The position numbers and the translations under genes are program-made. The notes beneath the pieces were generated by a model. That model was not told the DNA's origin. It made no database searches and worked only from the letters and a program-made list of their open reading frames with translations. Below, in pieces: positions 43,182 through 52,400 of a stretch of 64,000 bases of DNA; positions within the stretch are counted from its first letter, which is position 1, and each line of letters begins with the position of its first letter. The DNA is from Saccharopolyspora oryzae (GTDB taxonomy: Bacteria > Actinomycetota > Actinomycetes > Mycobacteriales > Pseudonocardiaceae), in NCBI RefSeq assembly GCF_027853915.1, contig NZ_JAQGLA010000001.1:220186-284185 (forward strand), read 5' to 3'.

Positions 43182-44618
43182 ATGACCGACCAGATCCTGC
43201 AGTCGTCGCAGCGCGACGACGGGCCCGCCGACGCGGGTGACGCCGGTTACAAGAAGTCGCTGAAGGCGCGGCACGTCAACATGATCGCCATCGGCGGTGC
43301 GATCGGCACCGGGCTGTTCCTCGGCGCCGGTGGCCGGCTCGCGCAGGCCGGCCCGTCGCTCGCGATCGCCTACGCCGTGTGCGGATTGTTCGCGTTCTTC
43401 GTCGTGCGCTCGCTCGGCGAACTGATCCTGCACCGCCCCTCCTCCGGCTCCTTCGTCTCCTACGCCCGCGAGTTCATGGGCGAGAAGGGCGCTTACACCG
43501 CGGGCTGGATGCACTTCCTGAACTGGTCCACCACCGGCATCGCCGACATCACGGCGATCGCGCTGTACGCGCACTACTGGTCCGCGTTCACCCCGATCCC
43601 GCAGTGGGTGCTCGCGCTCGTCGCGCTGGCGATCGTGCTCACCCTGAACCTGGTCTCGGTGAAGCTGTTCGGCGAGATGGAGTTCTGGTTCGCGATCATC
43701 AAGGTCGCCGCGCTGGTGCTGTTCATGGTGATCGGGATCTTCCTGCTGGTCACCCAGCACCCGATCGACGGCAACTCGCCCGGCCCGCAGCTGATCACCG
43801 ACCACGGCGGCATCTTCCCGGCCGGGGTGATCCCGCTGGTCCTGCTCATGCAGGGCGTGGTCTTCGCCTACGCCTCCATCGAGCTCGTCGGGGTCGCCGC
43901 CGGTGAGACCGAGAACCCCGAGAAGGTCATGCCGAAGGCGATCAACTCGATCATGTGGCGGATCGGGGTGTTCTACGTCGGCTCGGTCGTGCTGCTGGCG
44001 ATGCTCATGCCGTGGAGCGGCTACAGCAAGGACGAGAGCCCGTTCGTCACCGTGCTCTCCCACATCGGCGTCCCCTACGCCGGCGACGTGATGAACCTGG
44101 TGGTGCTCACCGCGGCGATGTCGAGCCTGAACTCGGGCCTGTACTCGACCGGCCGCATCCTGCGGTCGATGTCGATGGCCGGTTCGGCGCCGAAGTTCAC
44201 CGCCGTGATGAACAAGAACAGCGTCCCCTACGGCGGCATCCTGCTGACCGCGGCGGTCTGCGTGGTCGGCGTGGGGCTGAACTACCTGGTGCCCAAGGAA
44301 GCGTTCGAGATCGTGCTGAACTTCGCCTCGATCGGCATCCTCGCCACCTGGGGCATCATCGTCCTCAGCCACCTGCTGTTCGTCCGCAAGGCGAAGCGCG
44401 GCGAGGTGGCCCGGCCGAGCTACCGGCTGCCGTTCTCGCCCTACACCGAGATCGTCACGCTCGCGTTCCTCGCGGCGGTGGTGGTCCTGATGGGCTTCGA
44501 CGAGACCGGCCGGATCACCTTGATGGCGCTGCCGCTGATCGTCATCGCGCTGGTGATCGGCTGGTTCCGGGTCCGCAAGCAGATCGACACCTCGGTGCTC
44601 GACCAGGCCGACGCATGA
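43182..44618 (+). CDS. ansP: Amino acid permease, L-asparagine permease type
   Basis: A 478-residue, 12-helix APC-superfamily amino acid permease (AAT family). The motifs HVNMIAIGGAIGTGLFLGAG, RPSSGSFVSYAREFMGEKGAY and ELVGVAAGETENPEKVMPKAINS are characteristic, and the sequence style is closest to AnsP. The next gene overlaps its stop (ATGA) and encodes an asparaginase, which supports asparagine as substrate. Confidence 0.88.
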   Translation: MTDQILQSSQRDDGPADAGDAGYKKSLKARHVNMIAIGGAIGTGLFLGAGGRLAQAGPSLAIAYAVCGLFAFFVVRSLGELILHRPSSGSFVSYAREFMGEKGAYTAGWMHFLNWSTTGIADITAIALYAHYWSAFTPIPQWVLALVALAIVLTLNLVSVKLFGEMEFWFAIIKVAALVLFMVIGIFLLVTQHPIDGNSPGPQLITDHGGIFPAGVIPLVLLMQGVVFAYASIELVGVAAGETENPEKVMPKAINSIMWRIGVFYVGSVVLLAMLMPWSGYSKDESPFVTVLSHIGVPYAGDVMNLVVLTAAMSSLNSGLYSTGRILRSMSMAGSAPKFTAVMNKNSVPYGGILLTAAVCVVGVGLNYLVPKEAFEIVLNFASIGILATWGIIVLSHLLFVRKAKRGEVARPSYRLPFSPYTEIVTLAFLAAVVVLMGFDETGRITLMALPLIVIALVIGWFRVRKQIDTSVLDQADA

Positions 44619-45580
44619 CCCGCACTCCCCCGACGGGCGTTCCCGCGCACGTGCCGCTGGTGCACGTGCTGCGGGACCGCCTCGTCGAGAGCGTCCACCA
44701 CGGCTCGGTCGTGGTGGTCGCTCCCGGCGGTTCGGTCCTGTTCCAGGCCGGCGATGCCGAGACGGCGTGCTACCCGCGCTCGGCGGCGAAGCCGATGCAG
44801 GCCGTCGCCATGGTCCGGCTCGGCCTGCGGCTGCCGCCGGACCTGCTCGCGCTCACCGCGTCCAGCCACTCCGGCGAGGACCGCCACCTGGCCGGCTCGC
44901 GGCGCGTGCTGGAACTGGGCGGATCCGCCGAGGCCGAGCTCGGCAACCCGGCCGACCTGCCGTACGACCCGGTCGAGCGGGACGCCTGGATCGCGGCGGG
45001 CCGTCCGGCGCGCAAGCTGGCGCACAACTGCTCGGCGAAGCACGCGGCGATGCTGCACACCGCCCGGCGGCACGGTTGGTCCACATCGGACTACCTGGAC
45101 CCCGACCACCCGCTGCAGCGCGAGATCGCCGCCACGGTCGAGGAATTGACCGGCCAGCGGATCGCAGGCACGGCCGTCGACGGTTGCGGCGCCCCGCTGT
45201 TCGCGGTCTCGCTGCGCGGCCTGGCCACCGCGGCGGGACGGATCGCGAGCGCACCGGCGGGGAGCCCGGAGGGCCTCGTCGCGGAAGCGATCCGATCGCA
45301 CCCGGAGATGGTGGCCGGTTCCCGCCGGGACACCACCGCGCTGATGTCAGCGGTGCCGGGCCTGATCGCCAAGGACGGCTTCGAAGCCGTCCAGATCGCC
45401 GCGCTGCCCGACGGCACGGCGGTCGCGCTCAAGATCGCCGACGGCTCCGACCGGGCCCGCATCCCCGCGACCATCGCCGCCCTCGAGCTGGCGGGTGTCG
45501 ACCCGGACCTGCTCACCCGGTTCACCAGCGACGACCTGACTGTCACCGATGCTCTGAAGAAGCACCGCCGCACGGCGTGA
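44615..45580 (+). CDS. Type II-like L-asparaginase (PF06089 family)
   Basis: A 321-residue member of the asparaginase II family found in actinobacteria and rhizobia (LVHVLRDRLVESVHHGSVVVV, PRSAAKPMQAVAMV, NCSAKHAAML, DGCGAPLFA). It would hydrolyse asparagine to aspartate and ammonia in the cytoplasm; no signal peptide is present. This family is unrelated in sequence to E. coli AnsA/AnsB. Start ATG 44615 overlaps the permease stop. Confidence 0.87.
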   Translation: MTRTPPTGVPAHVPLVHVLRDRLVESVHHGSVVVVAPGGSVLFQAGDAETACYPRSAAKPMQAVAMVRLGLRLPPDLLALTASSHSGEDRHLAGSRRVLELGGSAEAELGNPADLPYDPVERDAWIAAGRPARKLAHNCSAKHAAMLHTARRHGWSTSDYLDPDHPLQREIAATVEELTGQRIAGTAVDGCGAPLFAVSLRGLATAAGRIASAPAGSPEGLVAEAIRSHPEMVAGSRRDTTALMSAVPGLIAKDGFEAVQIAALPDGTAVALKIADGSDRARIPATIAALELAGVDPDLLTRFTSDDLTVTDALKKHRRTA

Positions 45581-45666
45581 AGTCGCGCAGCCACCCGTCA
45601 GCGGTTGTGCGCGGGGAACCGGATGGGCAGAGTGCGTAGCTGACCAACCATCGGCCAGGAGGTGCG

Positions 45667-46143
45667 ATGACCGGCGAGGAGATCGTGCTCGGTCCGCTGC
45701 CGAAGGGCATCACGCCCGCCGGGCAGGGCATGCGGAACAAGGTGTGGAACGTGCTCGGCCACACCTACTCCATGAAGGCCGCCAGCGAGTCGAGCTTCGC
45801 GTTCGAGACCCTCGACCCGCCCGGCACCGGGGTACCGCCGCACGTGCACCCGACCCAGGACGAGCACATCTACGTCCTGGACGGCGTGTTCACGCTCTAC
45901 CTCGACGGCCAGTGGGAGACCGCGGGCCCCGGCGACACCGTCCGGATGCCGAAGGGCCTCCCGCACGCCTACTACAACCGCAGCGAGGACCTCGCCCGAG
46001 CACTGTTCTGGGTGAGCCCGGCGGGACGGCTGGCGCAGCTTTTCGACAAGCTGCACGACCTGGAGGACCCGGCCGAGGTGGTCCGGGTGTCGGCGCTGTA
46101 CGACGTCAACTTCCTGCCGCCCGGTTCCGTGGAGGGCGCCTGA
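45667..46143 (+). CDS. Cupin-domain protein
   Basis: A 158-residue single-domain cupin. The first motif is PPHVHPTQDEHIYVLDG with metal ligands His, His and Glu, and the second is PGDTVRMPKGLPHAYYN with the last His. It may bind a metal and act as a dioxygenase or isomerase, or be a binding protein. A very strong Shine-Dalgarno (AGGAGGTG) lies 3 bases before the ATG. It converges on the flavin monooxygenase gene, 10 bases away. Confidence 0.85.
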   Translation: MTGEEIVLGPLPKGITPAGQGMRNKVWNVLGHTYSMKAASESSFAFETLDPPGTGVPPHVHPTQDEHIYVLDGVFTLYLDGQWETAGPGDTVRMPKGLPHAYYNRSEDLARALFWVSPAGRLAQLFDKLHDLEDPAEVVRVSALYDVNFLPPGSVEGA

Positions 46144-46153
46144 ACGCCCGGGG

Positions 46154-47401
46154 TCACCGGCCCGGGTCGTTCACCTGCTGCTGCGAGGCCCCGGACGCTT
46201 GGGCGTAGCCGGCGACGACTGCCTCGAGCGCCGCCACGTCGATCACGTCCTCGATGCGGGAGAAGCCGTTCGGAGCGCGACGTTCGACCTCGTCGATGAC
46301 GTTCTCCGGCCCGCCCCGGCGGTTGCGGAGCACGACCTCGCCGGTGGCCGGCAGGCGATCGTCCTGGTACGCCCGCAGCGCCTCGGTGGGATCGGAGCAC
46401 TGCGCCAGGTGCCCGCCGAGGCTGGTGGCGTCGAGGATCGCCTGACCTGCGCCGTTGGAGCCCATCGGGTACATGGGGTGGGCGGCGTCGCCCAGCAGCG
46501 TCACCCGCCCGTGCGACCAGGCGGGCAGCGGGTCCCTGTCGCACATCGGGAACTCGAAGATCTCCTCGGTGGCCTCGACCAGCCCGGCGTGGTCGACGTC
46601 GGGCGACCGGAACCGCCCGACGTGCCGGGCCAGCTCTGCCCGGTCGCCGGCTCTGGCCCAGTCCTGGCGCTTCGGCGGCGGAGCACCCGGCTGCCCGGTC
46701 TGAACGCAGATCGCCCAGTTGGTGAGCTTGGTGCCCGCGCTCCGGCCTTCCGCGATCGGGTAGACCACCAGCTTGGCCGCGGTGCCACCGGCGACGATCA
46801 TCGACCGGCCACCGCCGAACTCGGGCCAGTCGGTGGCACCGCGCCACATCATGACGCCGTTCCAGCGGGGCGGTCCCTCCGCCGGGAACAGGACGGACCG
46901 CGCGGTCGAGTGGATCCCGTCGGCGGCCACCAGGACGTCGCCGCGAACGGTGACCTGCGTGCCGCCGCGCCGGTCGGCGAAGTGCGCCCGGACTCCACCC
47001 TCGTCCTGGGCGAACCCGGTCAGCCGGTGCCCGGTCCGCACCGCGTCGGCACCGAGCCGCTCCCGGACCGCCCGCAGCAGCACGCCCTGCAACCTGCCCC
47101 GGTGCAGGCAGAACTGGGGGAACGCGAACCCGGCGTCCACCCCGCACGGCCTGCGCAGGATCACCGGCCCCAACCGGTGCGCGTAGCGCAGGTCGCGGGT
47201 GCGGATCCCGATCTCGTCCAGCGAGTCGAGCAGGCCGAGCGCGGCGAGCTCCTTGACCGCGTGCGGCAACGCGTTGATCCCGACGCCCAGCTCGGTTATC
47301 TGCTCGCTCTGCTCGTGGACGACACAACCGATGCCTTCGCGGTGCAGCCGCAGAGCTGCGGTCAACCCGCCGATCCCCGCCCCGACGATGACGACCTCCA
47401 C
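46154..47401 (-). CDS. FAD-dependent aromatic monooxygenase (PHBH/salicylate hydroxylase type)
   Basis: A 415-residue group A flavoprotein monooxygenase: GAGIGG (7-12) for the dinucleotide fold, ADGIHSTAR (DG motif) and GDAAHPMYPMGSNGAGQAI (GD motif). Such enzymes hydroxylate aromatic acids such as salicylate using NAD(P)H and oxygen. The start is GTG 47401 with AGGAGG 5 bases upstream. It follows the TetR gene by 89 bases and the P450 gene on the same strand, which suggests a small oxidative pathway. Confidence 0.87.
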   Translation of the reverse strand: MEVVIVGAGIGGLTAALRLHREGIGCVVHEQSEQITELGVGINALPHAVKELAALGLLDSLDEIGIRTRDLRYAHRLGPVILRRPCGVDAGFAFPQFCLHRGRLQGVLLRAVRERLGADAVRTGHRLTGFAQDEGGVRAHFADRRGGTQVTVRGDVLVAADGIHSTARSVLFPAEGPPRWNGVMMWRGATDWPEFGGGRSMIVAGGTAAKLVVYPIAEGRSAGTKLTNWAICVQTGQPGAPPPKRQDWARAGDRAELARHVGRFRSPDVDHAGLVEATEEIFEFPMCDRDPLPAWSHGRVTLLGDAAHPMYPMGSNGAGQAILDATSLGGHLAQCSDPTEALRAYQDDRLPATGEVVLRNRRGGPENVIDEVERRAPNGFSRIEDVIDVAALEAVVAGYAQASGASQQQVNDPGR

Positions 47402-47490
47402 CGCCACCTCCTGACCTCGATCCCAGCATCGCCAAGACCCGCGCCCCACGCCACCGCCAACCGGCAGCACCGCAGGCGAGGGGCCGAAAG

Positions 47491-48102
47491 CTACTGCTGG
47501 CGGGGAGATCCGGGCAGGTCGTGCGAGGACGGCGGCGGCAGCGTGTCGCGGGAGGCGCGCAGACCGTCGAGGAGCAACGCCAAGTAGCGCTTGCGGTCCG
47601 CGCCGTGCGGATCCCCGGGGTGCACCGTGGCCAGGGTCATCACGATGACCGCCGCCAGATCGCGCACCTCCAGCTCCGGTCGCACCACACCTGCCTCGAT
47701 GGCGCGGCGCAGCAGGAGCTGCATGGAGTGCACGCAGCGGTGCATGCTCTCCAGGTCGAACTTCGGGGACTCCCTGGCGACGGCCAGCAGCACCCGGTGC
47801 CCGGCCAGCGCCTCGATGGCGGTTTCGAGCAGGCCGGCCAGGTCCCGCCACGGATCGTCGGTGTGCGCGGCGGCCATCGGCTCGATCTCGGTAGTGAGCA
47901 CGTGGTCCAGGACCGCCCGGACGACCTGCTCGCGGGTGCGGAAACGCCGGTAGACCGTCGCCACGCTCACGGCAGCGCGCCCGGCGATCTCCTCGAGGGT
48001 CACCTCCGGCCCGACTTCTTCGAAGGCCACGATCGCGGCACCGACGATCCGCTCGTAGTTGCGGGCGGCGTCGGCCCTCAGCGCCCGTTCCTGGCTTGCC
48101 AT
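47491..48102 (-). CDS. TetR-family regulator
   Basis: A 203-residue repressor with the helix-turn-helix VTLEEIAGRAAVSVATVYRRFRTREQVV in the first 75 residues and a helical C-terminal domain. The ATG at 48102 is 9 bases after a TATTGT hexamer and lacks a Shine-Dalgarno, so it may be leaderless. It lies between the P450 gene (56 bases upstream) and the monooxygenase gene (89 bases downstream), and probably regulates one or both. Confidence 0.86.
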   Translation of the reverse strand: MASQERALRADAARNYERIVGAAIVAFEEVGPEVTLEEIAGRAAVSVATVYRRFRTREQVVRAVLDHVLTTEIEPMAAAHTDDPWRDLAGLLETAIEALAGHRVLLAVARESPKFDLESMHRCVHSMQLLLRRAIEAGVVRPELEVRDLAAVIVMTLATVHPGDPHGADRKRYLALLLDGLRASRDTLPPPSSHDLPGSPRQQ

Positions 48103-48158
48103 AGCCCGTGCACAATAACAGCGGCGCACCCGGCCGGTCGGCGATCCCGGCGGGGCGG

Positions 48159-49358
48159 TCACCAGGTGACGTGCAGCGACCTCAGCCCGTACACCGCGTT
48201 GAAGACCCGGAAATCGGCCTGCTCGCCCGGATTCGCGAGCGCTAGACCCGGGAACCTGCGCAGCAACGCCGGAAAGGCGACCTGCATCTCCATCCGCGCC
48301 AGCGGCGCCCCGAGGCAGTGGTGCACGCCGTGCCCGAAGGCGAGGTGGCCGCCCGCTCCCCGCGTGATGTCCAGCTCGTCGGGGTCGTCGATGAAGGCCC
48401 CGTCCCGGTTGGCGACCGGGATGGACAGCATCACCAGCGAATCCGCCGGGATGGAGTGCCCGGCGATCTCCACCTCGGTCGTCGTCGAGCGCGGCGCCAC
48501 CGAGTGCACGATGGACAGCCAGCGCAGCAGCTCCTCCACCGCGGGACCGACCCGCTGCGGATCGTCCCTGACCATCGCCAGCTGGTCCGGGTTCTGCAGC
48601 AGGGCCAGCGTGCCGAGGCCGAGCATGTTCGACGTCGTTTCGTGCCCGGCGATCAGCAGCAGCGCCGCGATCCCGACGAGCTCGTCGGTGCTGAGGTCGT
48701 CACCGTGCTCGCGGATCAGCATCCCGAGGATGTCCTCACCCGGTTCCGCCCGCGCGCGAGCGACCAGCGTTGCCATGTACTCGCGGTTCTCCCGCTGCGC
48801 CGCCATCCGCTGCTCCATCGGCAGCGAGATGTCCAGCAGCCGGGCGGAGCGCTCCTGGAACTCGTCGCGGTCCGCGTACGGCACGCCCAACAGCTCGCAG
48901 ATCACCAACGACGGGACCGGCAACGCGAAGTTCGACACCAGGTCCGCCGGCCGGCCCGCCCGCTCCAGGTCGTCCAGCGCCGCATCGACGATCTCCACGA
49001 TCCGCGGCTGGAGCCGGCGCATCCGCCGCACCGTGAACTCCGGGGTGAGCATCCGCCGCAACCGCGAGTGCTCCGGCGGGTCGTACCCGAGCAGGCCCCC
49101 GGCCCGCATCCGGGCCGCTTCCTCCTCGCTCAGCCCCGACGTCAACGGCGACTTCGTCCGGGCGCGCGCATTGCTGAACCGGGCCGGGTCCCCCAGCACC
49201 TGGCGGACGTCCTCGAATCGGCAGACCAGGTAGCCGGTCTGGCCGAACGGCGTCGTCACCTGCACCACACCCTGGTCGTCCCGCGCCCGCGCCAGCTCCT
49301 CCACCGGGCTGAAACCGTTCCGCCGCATGTGAAGAGGCAGCTCCACCGCTTCCGCCAT
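48159..49358 (-). CDS. Cytochrome P450
   Basis: A 399-residue soluble bacterial P450. The I-helix oxygen motif is AGHETT (237-242), the K-helix ExxR is EELLR (275-279), and the haem-ligand loop is FGHGVHHCLG with Cys348. No ferredoxin or ferredoxin reductase gene is adjacent, so redox partners must come from elsewhere. Start ATG 49358 follows a GGGCGGGCGG stretch. The sequence style is that of actinomycete P450s of macrolide or xenobiotic hydroxylation, but the substrate is not readable. Confidence 0.92.
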   Translation of the reverse strand: MAEAVELPLHMRRNGFSPVEELARARDDQGVVQVTTPFGQTGYLVCRFEDVRQVLGDPARFSNARARTKSPLTSGLSEEEAARMRAGGLLGYDPPEHSRLRRMLTPEFTVRRMRRLQPRIVEIVDAALDDLERAGRPADLVSNFALPVPSLVICELLGVPYADRDEFQERSARLLDISLPMEQRMAAQRENREYMATLVARARAEPGEDILGMLIREHGDDLSTDELVGIAALLLIAGHETTSNMLGLGTLALLQNPDQLAMVRDDPQRVGPAVEELLRWLSIVHSVAPRSTTTEVEIAGHSIPADSLVMLSIPVANRDGAFIDDPDELDITRGAGGHLAFGHGVHHCLGAPLARMEMQVAFPALLRRFPGLALANPGEQADFRVFNAVYGLRSLHVTW

Positions 49359-49584
49359 CGTCCGCCCGCCCTTCGCGCGATGCACCCAGAACCGAGGTAA
49401 GTGAAAGCCTACTAGCAGTTATCCCGGCTCTGCCACCACCGATTCCCGGGCAGCCCGTTCCCGCAGCGCATCCGACTGGGACGGGCCGGTCGGCCCTACC
49501 TCCCGCTGGCTGGTGGACGGATGCTTGGTTCACCCGCCAACGCTGCGGCGTAGGGCGACCGATCACCGGCCGGAGGGAGGAACC

Positions 49585-49956
49585 GTGCGAGTCGAGGAAG
49601 TCTTCCACCCCGGGACGTTGACCTGCGAGGCATCCGATCCGCTCGCCGAAGTGGCCCGGAAGATGGCGGCCGAACACGTCGGCGCGCTGGCCGTGCTGGA
49701 CAACGACCGGATCATCGGCATCATCTCCGAACGCGACCTGGTCCGGGCGATCGCGGAACGCGCTGATCCGCAGGAGCAGACAGCCCTCTCGTTCGCCTCC
49801 CGCCAGCTCGAAACGGCGACCGTCAGCGATGACACCAAGGACGCCGCACGCCGGATGCTCGACGCCGGAATCCGCCACCTGCCGGTGAAGCAAGGGCACA
49901 TGGTCATCGGCGTCATCTCCATGCGCGACCTGCTCGCGGTCGAAACCTGGCTCTGA
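49585..49956 (+). CDS. Two-CBS-domain protein
   Basis: A 123-residue protein made of two CBS motifs (about 1-60 and 68-123: AEVARKMAAEHVGALAVLDN, IIGIISERDLVRAI; DAARRMLDAGIRHLPV, VIGVISMRDLL). CBS pairs bind adenine nucleotides and act as sensors. The GTG at 49585 has GGAGGGAGG 4 bases upstream. It converges on the phosphoribosyltransferase gene. Confidence 0.9.
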   Translation: MRVEEVFHPGTLTCEASDPLAEVARKMAAEHVGALAVLDNDRIIGIISERDLVRAIAERADPQEQTALSFASRQLETATVSDDTKDAARRMLDAGIRHLPVKQGHMVIGVISMRDLLAVETWL

Positions 49957-49977
49957 CGAGCACCGCCCGTCCCGCGA

Positions 49978-50625
49978 TCACCTCGTTCCCAGCTCACCGG
50001 CCCGGTCGAGCAGGCCGGCGACCGCAGCGTCGGAGACCTGGCTGAAGTCCGCGTACCGCTCACCGATCGAGCCGAAGTGCTCCGGGGATTCCAAGCACAC
50101 CAACTCGTCCACCGACTCCCGCAGTCGTTCCAGCACATCGCGCGGGGCCACCGGCACCGCCAGCACGACCCGCGTGGCACCTTGCACGCGGGCAACGCGG
50201 CAGGCCACCGCCGCGGTCGACCCGGTACCGATCCCGTCGTCGACGATGACCGCGGTTCGCCCGGAAAGCTCCACCCTCGCGTGACAGCGCCGGAACAGCC
50301 CGGTCAGCCGGTTCAACTCGACGCGCTCGCGCCGCTCCACCTCGGCCAGTTCTTCGGGCCGCACCTCGGTTCGCCACATCACCTCGTCGTTGATGATCCG
50401 GACATCGCCCTCCCCGATCGCGCCCATCCCCAGTTCCGGGTGGGCGGGGACGTCGAGCTTGCGGACCACGATCACGTCGAGCGGAGCCCCCAGCGCTCTA
50501 GCCACCTCGAACGCGACCGGAACGCCGCCCCGGGGCAACCCCAGCACGACCGGATTCTCATCGCGCAGGTGCTGCAACCGCTCGGCCAGCCGCACCCCCG
50601 CATCCCTGCGATCACCGAACGGCAT
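49978..50625 (-). CDS. Phosphoribosyltransferase-fold protein
   Basis: A 215-residue type I phosphoribosyltransferase-like protein with the PRPP motif VIVDDGIGTGSTA, and VLGLPRGGVPVAFEVARAL near the N-terminus. It resembles orphan PRTase-like proteins that often sit with CBS or stress proteins; a base substrate is not evident. The ATG at 50625 has GGAGGTGGAGG upstream and starts the conserved part; the frame is open to 50739 without a better start. Confidence 0.85.
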   Translation of the reverse strand: MPFGDRRDAGVRLAERLQHLRDENPVVLGLPRGGVPVAFEVARALGAPLDVIVVRKLDVPAHPELGMGAIGEGDVRIINDEVMWRTEVRPEELAEVERRERVELNRLTGLFRRCHARVELSGRTAVIVDDGIGTGSTAAVACRVARVQGATRVVLAVPVAPRDVLERLRESVDELVCLESPEHFGSIGERYADFSQVSDAAVAGLLDRAGELGTR

Positions 50626-50716
50626 GGCCTCCACCTCCAAGAACGCCCGGGCGGGATGTCGGGCCCTTCCGAGAAGTTCCCCCTCGCGGTCCGGCCGAAC
50701 CAGGATCGGTGGACCG

Positions 50717-51490
50717 TCACCTGCAGGAATGCCGTTCACCGCGCTGGAAAGCGGGCAGGTGCTTGCGGGCGGCTCGCGCCAGGACGAGGCCGATCAGCAC
50801 GACCCCGCCGAGCGCCAGAGCGAGCCACAGGCCGGTTCCGGCGTCGGCCACCAGTGCGCCGCCGAACATCACGTACGACAAGTTCGCCGGGACGGTTCCC
50901 ACCGCCGTGCCCGCCAGGAACGGCAGGGTTCGCACGCCGGTGATCCCGGCTGCGTAGTTCACCGCCGCGAACGGCACGACCGGGACGAGGCGGCACACGA
51001 CGGTCGCGACGAAGCCTCGACGCACCAGGAACGAGTCGAGCTGCTGGATCCTGCTCCTGCGCAGGAGGGGCGCGAGCGGTTCGCGGCCGAGCGCTCGCGC
51101 CAGTCCGAACGCCGCCGCAGCCCCGAGGACAGTTCCCGCGACGACCACCGGAAGGGCGACCGGCAAGCTGAACAGCGCTCCCGCCGCAGCCGCCAGCGCG
51201 GGCCTCGGCACGAAGAACAAGGTCAGCAGGCCGAAGACGAACGTGAAGAGCAGTGGCACCCACGGCCCCGAAGCCCTGCGCCATTCGTCGAGGGCGAGCA
51301 CCGAGCCGTTCTGGCGCAGCCAGAAAGCAGCAACGAGGAAGAGGAGCACCAGCACGCCGGCCAAGGCGAAGCGGACCTTCGGCGACCGCACCCGGCTCAA
51401 CGCGCGGCCGAGCAGGCTCGAGCTCGATCCTGACGGCGCATGCGACTCACTGCTGCCTCCGCCAACCGAGCGCCACCGTCGACATCGCAC
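50717..51490 (-). CDS. TVP38/TMEM64-type membrane protein (SNARE-associated/DedA superfamily)
   Basis: A 257-residue protein with about six hydrophobic segments and the superfamily core FVPRPALAAAAGALFSLPVA, GTVLGAAAAFGLARALGRE, VCRLVPVVPFAAVNYAAGITGV. Members are implicated in phospholipid scrambling. The N-terminal 35 residues are poorly conserved; GTG 51490 directly follows GAGGAAGG, so the exact start is uncertain. A BlaI-like operator lies 20 bases upstream of that start. Confidence 0.82.
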   Translation of the reverse strand: MRCRRWRSVGGGSSESHAPSGSSSSLLGRALSRVRSPKVRFALAGVLVLLFLVAAFWLRQNGSVLALDEWRRASGPWVPLLFTFVFGLLTLFFVPRPALAAAAGALFSLPVALPVVVAGTVLGAAAAFGLARALGREPLAPLLRRSRIQQLDSFLVRRGFVATVVCRLVPVVPFAAVNYAAGITGVRTLPFLAGTAVGTVPANLSYVMFGGALVADAGTGLWLALALGGVVLIGLVLARAARKHLPAFQRGERHSCR

Positions 51491-51509
51491 CCTTCCTCGA
51501 CCGCCTTGA

Positions 51510-51526
51510 TACTACGCGGGGTAGTA
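51510..51526. promoter_or_regulatory. BlaI-like operator 1 (TACTAC-GCGGG-GTAGTA)
   Basis: Perfect 6-bp arms around 5 bases. TACTAC...GTAGTA is the core of BlaI/MecI family operators, and the same 6-5-6 geometry occurs at 53816-53832 and 53836-53852 before the BlaI gene of this window. It lies directly upstream of the TVP38-type gene. Confidence 0.65.
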
Positions 51527-51595
51527 ATTTATCGGAGGACCGCGGAGCCGCCGCAGCAGGCATCCCCGCGATGTTCGATATCCACAGTAGACAGA

Positions 51596-52351
51596 TCAGC
51601 GCTTCCCACCCGGGCGCTGGTTCCCTGCGGTGTCAGCAGGTACCTCGTCCGACGGCGGGCGGGTGCTGAGGTCGAGGATCAGCAGCACCGCCAGCCATAC
51701 CCCGCCGAGCGCGAGCCCGCCGAGCACGTCGGTCAGCCAATGGGCACCCAGGTAGATCCGCGACGCACCGACGACCAGAGCCAGCAGAGCCGCACCGGGC
51801 ACGAGCCATCGGGCGCGGCGCGGGCGGTCGCGTAGGAGCACGAATGCCAGCACACCCCAAGCGACCACTGCTTGGGTCATGTGCCCGGACGGGAAGGACG
51901 GCCCGGTGGCGTGCACGAGATCGTCCACCGCCGGCGGACGCGGCCGTCCCACGAGCACCTTGACCAGCTCGTACAGCCCCACCGCCCCGAGGAACGCGAC
52001 CCACATCTCGACGGTGGCGCGCACCTCGCGCCTGGCCACGAGGAAGAACGCGCTCGCGGCCAACAGCACCGGCACCAGCACGACGCTGGAGCCCAACCAG
52101 GTCAGCCCCTGCATGGCGGTCGTGAGCCAGCCGACGCGGTGCTCCAACGCCCAGGCTTGGACCTGGGTGTCCAGCTCGACGGGCTCCTCGCCCGCCAGCG
52201 CGCCCTGGGTCATCCCGGCGAAGGCCCACGCGCTCGCCGCGGCGACCAGCACCGCAGCGGTCAGCGCCAGCCCGGTGCGTGCCCCAGGATCGACCCGTCG
52301 GGCCAACCAGCCGTACATCCCCGACAGGAAGCGGACCAAATCGTCGATCAC
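51596..52351 (-). CDS. PAP2-family phosphatase (membrane)
   Basis: A 251-residue, multi-helix type 2 phosphatidic acid phosphatase. The three active-site motifs are KVLVGRPRPP, PSGHMTQA and SRIYLGAHWLTDVLGG. Substrates would be phosphatidate, undecaprenyl pyrophosphate or similar lipids at the outer face of the membrane. The start is GTG 52351 without a clear Shine-Dalgarno; ATG 52318 is the alternative. It is co-directional with the second PAP2 gene, 49 bases upstream. Confidence 0.86.
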   Translation of the reverse strand: MIDDLVRFLSGMYGWLARRVDPGARTGLALTAAVLVAAASAWAFAGMTQGALAGEEPVELDTQVQAWALEHRVGWLTTAMQGLTWLGSSVVLVPVLLAASAFFLVARREVRATVEMWVAFLGAVGLYELVKVLVGRPRPPAVDDLVHATGPSFPSGHMTQAVVAWGVLAFVLLRDRPRRARWLVPGAALLALVVGASRIYLGAHWLTDVLGGLALGGVWLAVLLILDLSTRPPSDEVPADTAGNQRPGGKR

Positions 52352-52400
52352 GGTGAAATCCGATGCTCGCGTGCTGTGACCTAGCCGAAGGTATCGCCCG

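Noticed and set aside
46154..49358. Reading the P450, flavin monooxygenase and cupin genes as part of an antibiotic biosynthetic cluster
   Set aside because: No polyketide synthase, peptide synthetase, terpene cyclase or RiPP gene lies in the window; isolated oxygenases are common in actinomycetes.
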